Below, one piece after another: positions 39,167 through 48,697 of a stretch of 64,000 nucleotides of DNA. Location of the stretch: assembly GCA_012295275.1 (NCBI GenBank), contig CM022665.1, positions 8,379,976 to 8,443,975 on the forward strand. The letters are read 5' to 3'. The position numbers and the translations under genes are program-made. The notes beneath the pieces were generated by a model that was given only the letters and a program-made list of their open reading frames with translations, searched no databases and had not been told where the DNA came from. The first letter of the stretch is position 1, and every line of letters begins with the position of its first letter. The stretch comes from Chrysomallon squamiferum (taxonomy: Eukaryota > Mollusca > Gastropoda > Neomphalida > Peltospiridae).

Positions 39167-39866
39167 TAAATAAAGTGAAAATTTTAACATAAAATTATGC
39201 TGTTTTGATTTCTCAGCAGAATTATTTTATAAAAGAGTAGACGGACAAATGTGCTAACATATTTAAAAGAAGAAAAATTCAGATTCTGAAATCAGAATAC
39301 ATAATTTTATATAAAAATTCTAAGACACACAAACACACATCAAACACATAATAAAATAAATAAATAAATAATAAAACATTTAAAAGGATCAACATGTATT
39401 CATATATTTATGCGCTGAAATTTAAAACGAATAGAACAGCGTTGTTTCTTAAAGTGTGACATGGCAGTAAAAAATGACATCATACATTATTTACGTAAAA
39501 TGATATTGTCCTCTAGCCAACTTAAGCTGATAAGACACATAAAAAACATTAGTTTCTATATATTAATGTTACTCTGAAGTTTTGAACTATGACTGGTGAA
39601 CGAACAGCATGGATCAAGTCAAAGAATTTAATTTTTTAGCGTTAATTGATTTCACACGATTGCTAGGAAAATTAGCTGGTAGCAGGTGATGTTGCTGAGT
39701 AATTAACTAAACTGTGGCAACAATGTCACGTTTCAACCAAAATGAATTTGAAATTCTATTCTCTTTCAAGACAATATTACAGTCTACAGGGAAGATACGT
39801 CTGGGCGAAATTTTCCTCTTTTTTTTTTTTTTTCTTTTTTTTTTAAAAGATTTGAAAAAATAAGAC

Positions 39867-39909
<43 letters not shown>

Positions 39910-40938
39910 AGCAGAGAGCAAGAGAGAATTAAAGACACTCAAACACAACATAAAAAGCATTTGTTTTTTAAACACTGATATTTTCAATTTATCCGAAACT
40001 GACATTTTTACTTTATGAAAAATTGTGCATTATTATTATTATTATTATTATTATTATCCATGTATATACATGTATATACATTATTATAATGTTTTTAAAA
40101 AAATCTGTGTATTTTGTGTGTAAATACTTTGGTGCAGGTATATAATATAAAAGTCAATACTGTCCTAACTTTATTAACATTACATATTTAATATTAATAT
40201 TAAACATTACGTAGTCTTTTGTTCATAATAACAATTATCAAGGAGAATAAGAATAACAACAATGAATGCTATTGTTGTTGTTACTTCTAATTTTATAGCT
40301 ATGTTGAGATTATTCACTATTTAGAATTATTTATCAAAGTACAATACTATTCCGCAATCAAACTATTCGACATAGTTTTGACTGCTATAAACAGATCCAA
40401 TGAGTATTATGATTAAGGTCGAAATGTGTCTGTCTATTAGTAAGCAATACAAAAAATTGTTTCTATAACGCCCTGAAATTATTTGTATATTAACTGAAAG
40501 CTTTCTAAATTTATATTACTACCATACAATAATGAATTAATGTTACAAAGATGATGTTCGTTATAACTCTAAGTCTAAATTAATTATTGTAGATTTAACT
40601 TGTTACAGTTTTTATTTTCTGTAAATCATGTTCAGTGTTAACAGAAAGACATCAGTGCAGTATGACAATGCTCAATGCTGCTGCGGTTGATGATGTTGTT
40701 GCTATCGTTTCTAAAACATCCAGCATTACATAGCAGTAATAAAATAGACAAATTATTAGTATATCATCAAATTTAAACTAGTCTGACATGTGAACTATCT
40801 ATCAGTACTGTCAATAATTTTTATTTTATTTTATTTTTCTTTAAATGCACTATTAAGTAAATGCTACAATAATAAAAATAAATGCTCACCTTTTATGGTT
40901 ATCAGCGCAAAAAGTGTTAAAAGGAAAATGAGTCGCAT
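28526..40938 (-). CDS. Unnamed secreted, cysteine-free, Asp-rich acidic protein, about 457 aa
   Basis: Seven exons in transcript order: 40890-40938, 34884-34936, 31368-31575, 31042-31175, 30505-30556, 29826-30016 and 28526-29212 (complement), phases all compatible. Exon 1 encodes MRLIFLLTLFALITIKG, a textbook signal peptide followed by a phase-1 intron. The rest contains no Cys or Trp and is charged and disordered-looking. Exon 3 has one possible amphipathic helix (LKYFFIKLKKHPEIVQDMIE). Exon 5 is a short basic insert (IPKRVEKKGGFFPKF). The last exon has six consecutive Tyr (305-310), an N-glycosylation sequon (NGT, 297-299), then about 90 residues (330-416), half of them Asp, with a run of 12. 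No named family was recognised. Composition fits calcium-binding extracellular or shell-matrix proteins (inference). The C-terminus is uncertain, because GAG|GTAACT near 28537 could be a splice donor. Confidence 0.75.
28801..28838. repeat. (CGTCAT)n hexanucleotide repeat coding for poly-Asp
   Basis: On the minus strand this reads ATGACG repeats, i.e. alternating GAT and GAC codons, giving the run of 12 Asp. Shorter CATCAT and CGTCAT runs flank it at 28720-28750 and 28875-28900. The alternating synonymous codons show the tract grew as a six-base unit. Confidence 0.9.
30575..30613. repeat. (ATAATC)n-(ATC)n repeat in an intron of the acidic-protein gene
   Basis: A short compound repeat about 20 bp upstream (transcript sense) of the 52-nt exon acceptor at 30557. 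The same gene thus carries ATC-type repeats in introns as well as in its coding part. Confidence 0.8.
31231..31274 (-). pseudogene. Intronic relic copy of part of exon 6 of the acidic-protein gene
   Basis: These 44 bp match 29877-29920, inside the 191-nt coding exon, at 42 of 44 positions. The copy lies in the intron between exons 3 and 4, about 1.35 kb from the original, on the same strand. It would encode HDTSNVIPLVH against HDISNVIPSVH. It even has AAATTCAG before it and CAT|GTAAAC after it, resembling splice sites, but in the phase required by its neighbours it hits TGA, so it is read as a nonfunctional partial exon duplication. Confidence 0.75.
34013..34046. repeat. Poly(T) tract, 34 bp
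   Basis: A pure T run 15 bp to the low-coordinate side of the candidate micro-exon. Confidence 0.95.
34061..34090 (-). CDS. Candidate 30-nt micro-exon of the acidic-protein gene
   Basis: The minus strand shows ATGGCCAG|30 nt|GTGAAT, a length divisible by three that could be inserted between exons 2 and 3 without shifting frame (PSQILLTRPQ in the expected phase 0). The acceptor has a weak pyrimidine tract. Another phase would give VADSTDTSP, closer in style to the rest of the protein but not matching the neighbouring phases. It is optional at best. Confidence 0.25.
34312..34405. repeat. (TTC)n-(TTA)n compound microsatellite
   Basis: A TTC run of about 75 bp with one slip passes into TTA repeats. 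On the transcribed minus strand it is a purine-rich GAA run inside an intron. Confidence 0.95.
36237..36376 (+). mobile_element. 3' part of a mollusc-type tRNA-derived SINE
   Basis: The stretch reads CTTCATGTGGCGACAGCGGG, then TTTCCTCTCT, and about 80 bp later AAAATGTGTTGAGTGTGTC, TAAAACATTT and TTCCTTCC. From memory this is the order of conserved blocks in the tail of a SINE common across mollusc genomes (GTGGCGACAGCGGGTTTCC, then ATGTGTTGAGTGCGTC, ending AAAACATTTCCTTCC). The head is missing or too diverged, with a poly(A) run where it should join. Confidence 0.6.
36650..36872. mobile_element. Candidate hAT-like MITE, 223 bp
   Basis: The left end is CAGTTGCGTATCTAG; the right end, inverted, is CAGGGACATAGCCAG, 10 of 15 positions alike. 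Flanks TCAATAAT (36642-36649) and ACAATTAT (36873-36880) agree at 6 of 8 positions, fitting a decayed 8-bp target duplication as in hAT elements. It is GC-richer than its surroundings and has an ATT run inside. There is no transposase. Confidence 0.45.
38290..38380. repeat. (GC)n and (TG)n-rich segment
   Basis: GCGCGCGCGCG at 38294-38304 is followed by GTGT-rich sequence and a TGTGTG run near 38360-38381: alternating purine-pyrimidine DNA with Z-forming potential. Confidence 0.8.
38639..38722. repeat. (TC)n microsatellite, 84 bp
   Basis: A perfect TC dinucleotide run in intron 1 of the acidic-protein gene. Confidence 0.97.
39024..39165. repeat. Inverted pair of (ATT)n and (AAT)n tracts
   Basis: An ATT run (39024-39061) and an AAT run (about 39131-39165) are reverse complements about 70 bp apart, so the transcript could form a long hairpin. 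Confidence 0.85.
39870..39908. repeat. (CA)n microsatellite
   Basis: A perfect CA run of about 38 bp; open frames reading Cys-Val repeats across it are artefacts. Confidence 0.95.
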
Positions 40939-41020
40939 GTTGAAAAAAATCTCGATATAATCAGTGTTGTCACTGTCTACTCAAGGAACAAGAATAAACC
41001 TGTTTATTCTGAAGTTTATG

Positions 41021-41026
41021 TTTATA
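41021..41026 (-). promoter_or_regulatory. Candidate TATA box of the acidic-protein gene
   Basis: TTTATA on the plus strand gives TATAAA on the coding strand, 83 bp upstream of the signal-peptide ATG (40936-40938). A start site about 30 bp downstream would leave a 5' UTR of roughly 55 nt, which fits an exon with an unspliced leader. TATA promoters are typical of regulated tissue-specific genes. Confidence 0.45.
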
Positions 41027-41039
41027 GTGAGTCCGTCGG

Positions 41040-42159
41040 GTCATACATCCAAAAGGCGGATCCACTGTTTTGCCAGAGGGTGGAATGGTCCGAAGAACTG
41101 AGCAGACTTGTTTGTGAAAAAAAAAAAAAAAAAAAAATTATTTTTCAAAAAACATCAAGGGAAGGCATATAATAATGGTGAAACAAATCATTAATATAAT
41201 GTTGTTTGTCTGATTATCGATTTTTAACATCGATTCAAAGCTTCAGGAACAAAGACCACGACTTACATGATTGCATGCTTTGTTTTTCCGAAGACATCAA
41301 CAGCCAGCCGTCTGGTTCCACCCACTAATCAGAAAAATGGTTGAGTCTGGAAATCGATCCGAAATCGACGTGTTGCTATGGATTTGGGAGACTGTCGTGC
41401 ATTATTCATCGACTGCGAGAAATGATGCATCATTATTTTGTTAACCATGCAATAACAGTTTTCTTTAAACAATCGAAAACCTAATTAGTAATAAAAATAA
41501 TTTTTAAAAACATTATTATTTTTATTTTATCATTACAAAAAATAATAATAATAATCAGACAAATAATCCTCTCATTTATCTAGATCAACAACCATAATAA
41601 TACACAGTTGGTTACATTTCATAGGTTTTAATGCCATTTGCTTTTTTTCTTTCTTTTTCTTTTCCCTCGTGCTTTTGCATTCAGTTACAAGATAAATAAT
41701 TCGAGGATGTATTTATCTGACAGAAGGAATTATCGGAAAGCTTTTTATAATGAAATTAAAATACATATATAATAGGCCTACGACATAGAGATACAGGCCG
41801 GGGGGTGGGGATGGGGTGGTGCAACATCCTTATTAACTTCGGCAAAAGAGTGGGGAAAATGGGAGAAAATCAAAAACAAAAAAGTAGTTCTTTTAAGGTG
41901 GATGTTATGTGATTTGTGCTGTGTGTCGTCGTTTAATCAATTTATTTTTCATTATTATTAATTTTATATATATATATATATAATTAAAAATTGATACATA
42001 GATTTTTATCTGTGTAAACCTTCAAACAAATCAATCCCTTTGCGTCCTCTAAACAGATTCCTATATACGTATACAAAGTGCATACATACAGCGGTTATTT
42101 GAAATCTATAGCTCAGGACCGAGGCATTACGGATCATTTCTTGTTACTAAGTCACCGAA
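41040..42159. other. Upstream region of the acidic-protein gene
   Basis: Less repetitive and slightly GC-richer than its surroundings around 41040-41400, so it may hold promoter elements. It contains a poly(A) run (41119-41138) and a G-rich stretch (41800-41825). No gene was recognised. Confidence 0.4.
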
Positions 42160-42284
42160 TTGTTTCTCGTTCTGACCATACCCATAGATCGTTTATCAAA
42201 GGCCTTGGAGAGCCTCTGGGGAGGTGGAAATAAAATATCTCTTTCTGTAAACCGATGCAAATAGCCCAGTGGCTTTCCTTTCAT
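42160..42284 (+). mobile_element. Body of a mollusc-type SINE (diverged copy)
   Basis: TTGTTTCTCGTTCTGACCAT, GTTTATCAAAGGCCTTGG, a T/G-rich middle, AAATATCTCTTTCTGTAAACC and ATAGCCCAGTGGC follow in the order of the remembered SINE (TTTCTCGTTCCAGCCAGT, TATATCAAAGGCCGTGG, AAAAGATCCCTTGCTGC, AGTAGCCCATGAAGTGGC). It is the body that precedes the tail blocks seen at 36237-36376. No target-site duplication was identified. Confidence 0.55.
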
Positions 42285-42524
42285 ATTACCATTATACAGA
42301 AATAAATAAATAAATAATTAAGACTGTGTTCCGAATTATGAAGTCCGTTTTTCTTACTTTCAGCTGTTTAAAAATTGTAATAAAATAAAAATAAAAATAA
42401 AATAAAATAAAAATAAAAATATAACAAAATAAAATAAATAAATAACAACTATAACAACATAAAATTAATTTGTTGAAGTATCGCTGTATAGAGATATTCA
42501 TTCCATCTTCAGTCTGTATAGATC

Positions 42525-42556
<32 letters not shown>

Positions 42557-44265
42557 TATTATTATTATAATTACTATTGTTGTTGTTGTTGTTATTATTA
42601 TTTGTATGTTGAACTAATTATTTAATTTCTAATTACATTTAAAAATTCACGTTTATACTTGTTACCTTGTTACATTTTACAAATGTTTTTATGTAAAAAC
42701 AGTTGATAGTGTAACCATGTGAGAATAATGAATTCTACCACTGTGGAAAACCATTTGCAATTATTATCGAGGGATTTCATACATAATTATTATCATAGAC
42801 GGGAAAACTCATGCTACAGTTGGAGAGTTCGTGATTAGAACAGGATTAGTTCTCCTTGGTAACCAAATAGACCATTTTCCTGTTCCTGCCAGTATATGGT
42901 AACTAACTAATTCTATGACGTAATAGGTGCTTTTTGTTATTGTTAATCGATAGTAGAATCACATTGTGCGTGGAAATTAGAACAATGTAATTTTTGGTGT
43001 TACAATAGCAGATGTTTGGTTTTACGTCATATTCTATTACCCTAAAAATTATATATACATATATATAAAACAATCGACAAAGTAGGTACTGTTTTGTATT
43101 ACTCTAATTAAATACGTGTCATAACAATAAGCTGAATCAATAAGTATTAAACACATTATCAACATGTTTCAGTATTAACAGTTATAAGGTGTCAATTGAT
43201 TTTTGTATGAATATGAAATAAAGCAATTACCGTCGTGCCCGCCGTTAACTTTGTTTTAATACACACAAAATAAAAGAAAACGTAACTCATCATTTGTAAC
43301 GAAATATAACTTTTTATTACAGATTCATATCTATGTAGTATATTATAAATTTAATGTGGAATATCATGAACGAATATTGGATATCTGGCTAAAAACTGTG
43401 CTCAGCGAATAAGCAAATGTAACTGGCAATACGATTTTCTTTACACGAGCCACACAATATTGAGCCAGATTGTGTGGAATGAGTATAATATTACGTGGTA
43501 CAAACAAATGTTAAGTAGTATCTAACCCATTCTAACAATACAACAGATGAGCCTGGAACTATCTGTATGAAAGAAAAAGAAATGTATTCTGCTTATGTAA
43601 ATGGATACAGGTCACTATGCAGCTTTTTAAAATTTAAAACATTTAAAATTAATCATTGTGATGATACAAATACTGATACATGAGTAACTTTCGAGTAAAA
43701 AAATCGTGGTTATACCAGCTGGGTAAAAAATAACAAAACAAAAAAAAAACGAAACTTTCAGATCACGTACCAACTGTTGAATTGGACACATTTAACTCTT
43801 AAAAGACTTCTTTGGTGTGAATAAAACTTATATGTTTCAGCCAAATCATGTAACCATCTTACAAGAAACAAACATATTTCTGTAGCAATCAACTTGGTTT
43901 CTCAAGAACAGTATTAAATACTTTAAAAATAAAATTAAAAATAAAAGAATAAAAAAAAGAAACAGCCCCAACAAACTGTAAACTAAAATTAATCTAAAAA
44001 AATAAAAACGGGTAATCTGATGGATTAACTGAGTAATATGCTTATGTTTATCTCTCTGCTGATCAAGTTTCCAAAACGAACACTTTTTATAAATAGCCAT
44101 TTATCTTTCATTAGTCAGGACTTCTCAGGTTACAATGATTTTGTAATACATTTTTTTGAGATTACTAATATTTAAAAATTATAAAATAACCTCTGTTAAT
44201 AAATAAAATTTTTAAATTACAGCTCTTAAATGACATAAAATGATACAAAATATAAAATAAATATA

Positions 44266-44297
<32 letters not shown>

Positions 44298-45437
44298 AAC
44301 AATATAAATTAATATTAAAATTACTATTACAAAAGATCTGTTTCCTGATAAGTGGAGAAAAATAAGGAAAAATCCCAACAAAATGTCATTATTTGAAAAG
44401 GACAAATCTGATAAAGACATGTCTATTGACCTATCCCCTTCACACAGAAAGGTAAGTAAAGTATTATTTAATTTCATATATAAGTATGCTAGTTATTTTC
44501 AATTATACATACTTTATAAGAAGAAATGTTGTTGTCTTTAAATATAACTAATTAAAATAAATCTCCATGTCCATGAAAAATTTAAATACCAAAAATAATT
44601 TAAATAATGCATTCAGTTAGAAATCTTTTTAGAACATTTTTACCATCCTTATGCTAAAAATACACCAAAGTAAGTTACAAATGGGATTTACATGATTGAA
44701 AAATATTTCCAGTTTAATTGTTAAATAAAAATAAAATTAACAAATATAAACTTCCTTTCTTTGACTTCTTTAGGGTTGGTATAAAATCTAATAATTAACA
44801 ATCACAGTAGCTGCAAATTATATTGCTAATACTGAAGACAATTAATTTATTATTGGGAAAAAAGCAGATAATAATATCAATACTGCACAAATGGCAATCT
44901 GACTGGTGGTTTTATTATCTCTGTACATGTATCTTAATTTTTAAAATTTAAAATTTTTTAAAATTATTGTTAAATTTTTATTTTCTATTATTTTCCTTTT
45001 TTAAAATTTCTGAAATTCCATTAACAGAAAATAAAAAACAAAGAAATACTGAAAAATGTATTTCCATATTCACATAAACCTAAAGATTTTGTTTGTTAAA
45101 AGGCAAGTTTTCAGAAGTACAAATGCAACTTTTAACTATTAGATCATGATTTAGGAGTAATTTTAGCAAAGAATTTTTTTTTTTTTTTTTTAGCAATGCC
45201 GTAACAGATTAACACAAACAGAAAAATAAATAAGAAATCTACCCTGAGATTATCTCATAAAATGCATAATGTTGCAATGCTAATCACTGCATTTACTAAT
45301 CCGATCACATACATGATGACATCTGAGTGATGTGTGTACATAGATAATATAAATATATATAATATATGTATTGCACTAGGCTAATATAGAACATACAAGA
45401 TATGTGAATAAACAAGCACATGCACAACATACTGGAA

Positions 45438-45465
45438 ATATATATATATATATATACACATACAT

Positions 45466-45528
<63 letters not shown>

Positions 45529-45592
45529 TATATATATATATATACACATACATATATATATATATACATATACATATATATGCATATATAAT
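45438..45592. repeat. (TA)n microsatellite with CA interruptions, about 155 bp
   Basis: A long TATATA tract broken by symmetrically placed ACACATAC segments; self-complementary and able to extrude as a cruciform. Open frames of Ile-Tyr repeats on both strands are artefacts. Confidence 0.95.
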
Positions 45593-45651
45593 GTAAATAT
45601 AGTTTGTAAGTATTACAACAAACATCACGTTACAGATATATAAACTGTAAA

Positions 45652-45652
45652 C

Positions 45653-45690
<38 letters not shown>
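45652..45690. repeat. (ATT)n microsatellite
   Basis: A perfect ATT run of about 38 bp, 60 bp after the TA tract. Confidence 0.95.
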
Positions 45691-46283
45691 TGCATAGATA
45701 CTTTGTGCATAAATATACATTGATTGTTAAGTAACCAACATGCATAAAATACAAGACAAAATAATAAGTCTGTACATCAATAACCACATTCCATCTGTTC
45801 AACAGAGAAATGTTTTTTAACTCACATTTGCCATAGAAAAAAATAATTCAACAAATATTTTAAATCTATAACTAAATCTTCACTCCATTCCCAAAAATCT
45901 AAAATCATTTTCCTGATTATTTATAAAGGTATGATAAAAAGGTTACCAAAAAAAGCTTCCATATTTATTATACTTTTGTTATTTTTTTTTTTTTTAAATA
46001 AAAAAAAGAAGTAATAAATAAATAAATAAAAAAAAGAAGAAACTGACTATATATATTGCTAATCTATAGTAAGGAGGTATTTGTTAAAAAACAAAAACCT
46101 AAAAAAAACAATAATAAATTTGTTTAGAAATTAAGTAAATAAATAAAATAAACTGTTAGTAAGAAATATGACACTATAGGGATGGATCAGTATTTAAAAA
46201 TATAACATTCGAGAAGGTAAATTAGAAGAAAATCCCAACAATCCCAACTTTTAAAAGAAATATTAATTACCTGGCTTAAAACA

Positions 46284-46314
<31 letters not shown>

Positions 46315-48697
46315 TATGAAAATATTAAATAAGACAGATTTTATTTAAAACATAATGGTTTCCATGTGTCTAAAAAAATTGGAAAGTAATAGCAATATTT
46401 TCAAAATTAAAAGATCTGGTCACGGAATGCAAGGACACTATTTTCAGGAAAACTGAAGATAATATAATGAAGGTGTACATACAGCATAATGAATTTAAAT
46501 AGAAAGAGAAAGAGACACACAGAAAACAAAACAAAACAAAACTCACTAAAAATAGGACTCAAAAAAAAAAAAAAAAAAAAAATCTCTAATTTTGTGAACA
46601 AATATATTCCAATATTCAATGTCTAGGATTTCTACATTTTTATAGCTGAATTTGTCATCTGTAACAAATTTCATTATGGTATTCAGCTAAATTAAATAAT
46701 TAATCATGTATAATTTATTTAGAATATTAATTAATAAAAGACTTTATAGACATCAAACTTTCAAAGAATAAGGCATTTTGTCAAAATATTCAAAAAAAAA
46801 AAAAAAATTGGTTATATTTAAAAAAAATACAAATAAATATAGATAAAAATATAAAAAAAATAAATAAATAAAAAATACAAATAAAAATAATAATAAAAAA
46901 TATAGTCCACTGGAATTCCTATTCATAAATTCCATTTTTAAATGTCAGCCATTGTGATAATTCCCTAATTTAGGATCAATCTTTATTTTAAAAATTTCAA
47001 GTGAATTTTTTTTTTTCCCCCCACACTAGCTTCAGTTTTGGAAAATCCATGTAGTGAAAAACAGTAACAAATATGCCATCAAATATATTTTGGTTTGTTG
47101 TTCAAATTTAAAGAACAACAAAGATTGGTTACCAATCAGATCTTCTTACCAATCAGATCTATAAAAGTCATTGTATGATTGATACAAATAAAATATGTAC
47201 TTTGAAATCAAAAATAAATTTTAAAATGTCTTATCAACAAGACAGGTAAGTATGGTATGCTTTTACTTTTCCTACAGCAAAAATATAGATATTAAAAATC
47301 AAACAACAATAAATGTTCTACAGAACGTAAGTTAAGATGAGGGTAATAAAATCATGAATTAAAATTCAGCTATCTTTTTTCTACAATGTGGTTATTTTAT
47401 TAAATTAATATATTTGAATTCATTAATGCAGTTTTTTGTGAAAATAAAAGCCATTAAAGATTTATTTATGTTTAAATATTCTACATATATTTATTTTTAA
47501 ACAATACTTATGTGATTAAAAACAATTAAAAAATCAAATAGTAAATTTTTTTTAAGAAAGAGAATGTGGTTTAAAAAAATAAAAGATAAAAAATAAAAGT
47601 ATTTGAGCACCATTAGCATTTCAAGAAAGAAATCTTTTGAATTTGTTCCTTAGGGCTGTACCATTTTCTGTATATTAACTTCTTTTTTTTTTTTTAATCA
47701 CAGATGTTAAATTACCCCAAAATTATTATTATTATTTAAATAATAATAATCAAAACAAAAACAACTCTAAATAAACATCAGCAAAAGTTAAACAGAGTGG
47801 GAAGACTTCTAAATTTAAAATTTTTGAACAGTGTAAAATCTAATAAATGCCAATGAGGTAATACATCATCAGCCATAATATAATAAATGTAATAAAAATG
47901 TAATAAGGAAAGTAGCAACAGCTATTATGATTCACAAAATCTTGTCATTATGCTAAATGAAGAACAATCAAATCATTGCAAAAAAAACCCCCCAAAAACT
48001 AAAAAAGAAAAAAACAAACAATAAAAACACATTCTCATAATCATATTCAAGTTTACAATATTAAAAATATTAGTATTTTTTCTACAGCTACAAAAATATG
48101 CAATTTGTTTTAAACAAACCAAGAAAACAAATTAGTACACCATATTGGATGGAATGATAACTAAAACTGAATTGAATACATCACTCAGTTTCTCTCACTC
48201 ACACATTTAGAAAGTAAATGCTCAAATTTTTGTGACATTTTTAAATAAAATAAAATTTGCCACTGTATGAATATTTTACAATGCAGGAAAGTGATATCAT
48301 AATTATACTGGCTTAAGTATAAAATTAAATTATGACTTCATGTTAGTTTTAATTCAGTTTATACAACTTTCATATCCACAGGATACTAAACCTTTTAATA
48401 GTTACTAAAAGCACTTCAGTGATGCCATTAAGCACAATAAAAAACATTTAGTGCAGTTTATGATATTCAGTGTTTTTGAAATTTCTTCACACTTTACAGG
48501 TTAAATGCATAGCAGATTAATGTTTCCAATACATAAATGAAAATTTGCTTGTTTAGTAACCTCTGAATATATAGGATAATTGCAATATATTTTTTTCTGA
48601 TCTATCTACATACAAACATATTCATAAACAAATGCATGCATGCACACACACTCATGCTTTCACACATATACAACTGACTTCCGTAGGTATTTTTATA

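Larger units (their letters stand above)
34937..40889 (-). other. Large first intron of the acidic-protein gene (about 6 kb)
   Basis: This separates the signal-peptide exon from the rest. It contains a SINE tail, a hAT-like MITE and several microsatellites (listed separately), and no further exon with compatible phase and splice signals was recognised. Undetected small exons remain possible. Confidence 0.5.
42285..48697. other. Repeat-rich interval; probable FRMD6-like 3' UTR plus intergenic DNA
   Basis: No exon was recognised in 6.4 kb. Besides the tracts listed separately it holds AAAT-type repeats (42300-42440, 44260-44297, 46855-46890), (AAT)n at 42526-42555, and poly(T) or poly(A) runs at 45175-45192, 46285-46311 and 46560-46581. 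The gene at 48698 is read leftwards, so the right part should be its 3' UTR; many possible poly(A) hexamers prevent choosing the end. Confidence 0.45.

Noticed and set aside
41790-41830. G-rich head of the SINE whose body is at 42160
   Set aside because: The 330-bp gap and lack of the expected tRNA-like boxes do not support a link.
45305-45643. Ile-Tyr repeat frames on both strands
   Set aside because: They are translations of the (TA)n microsatellite.
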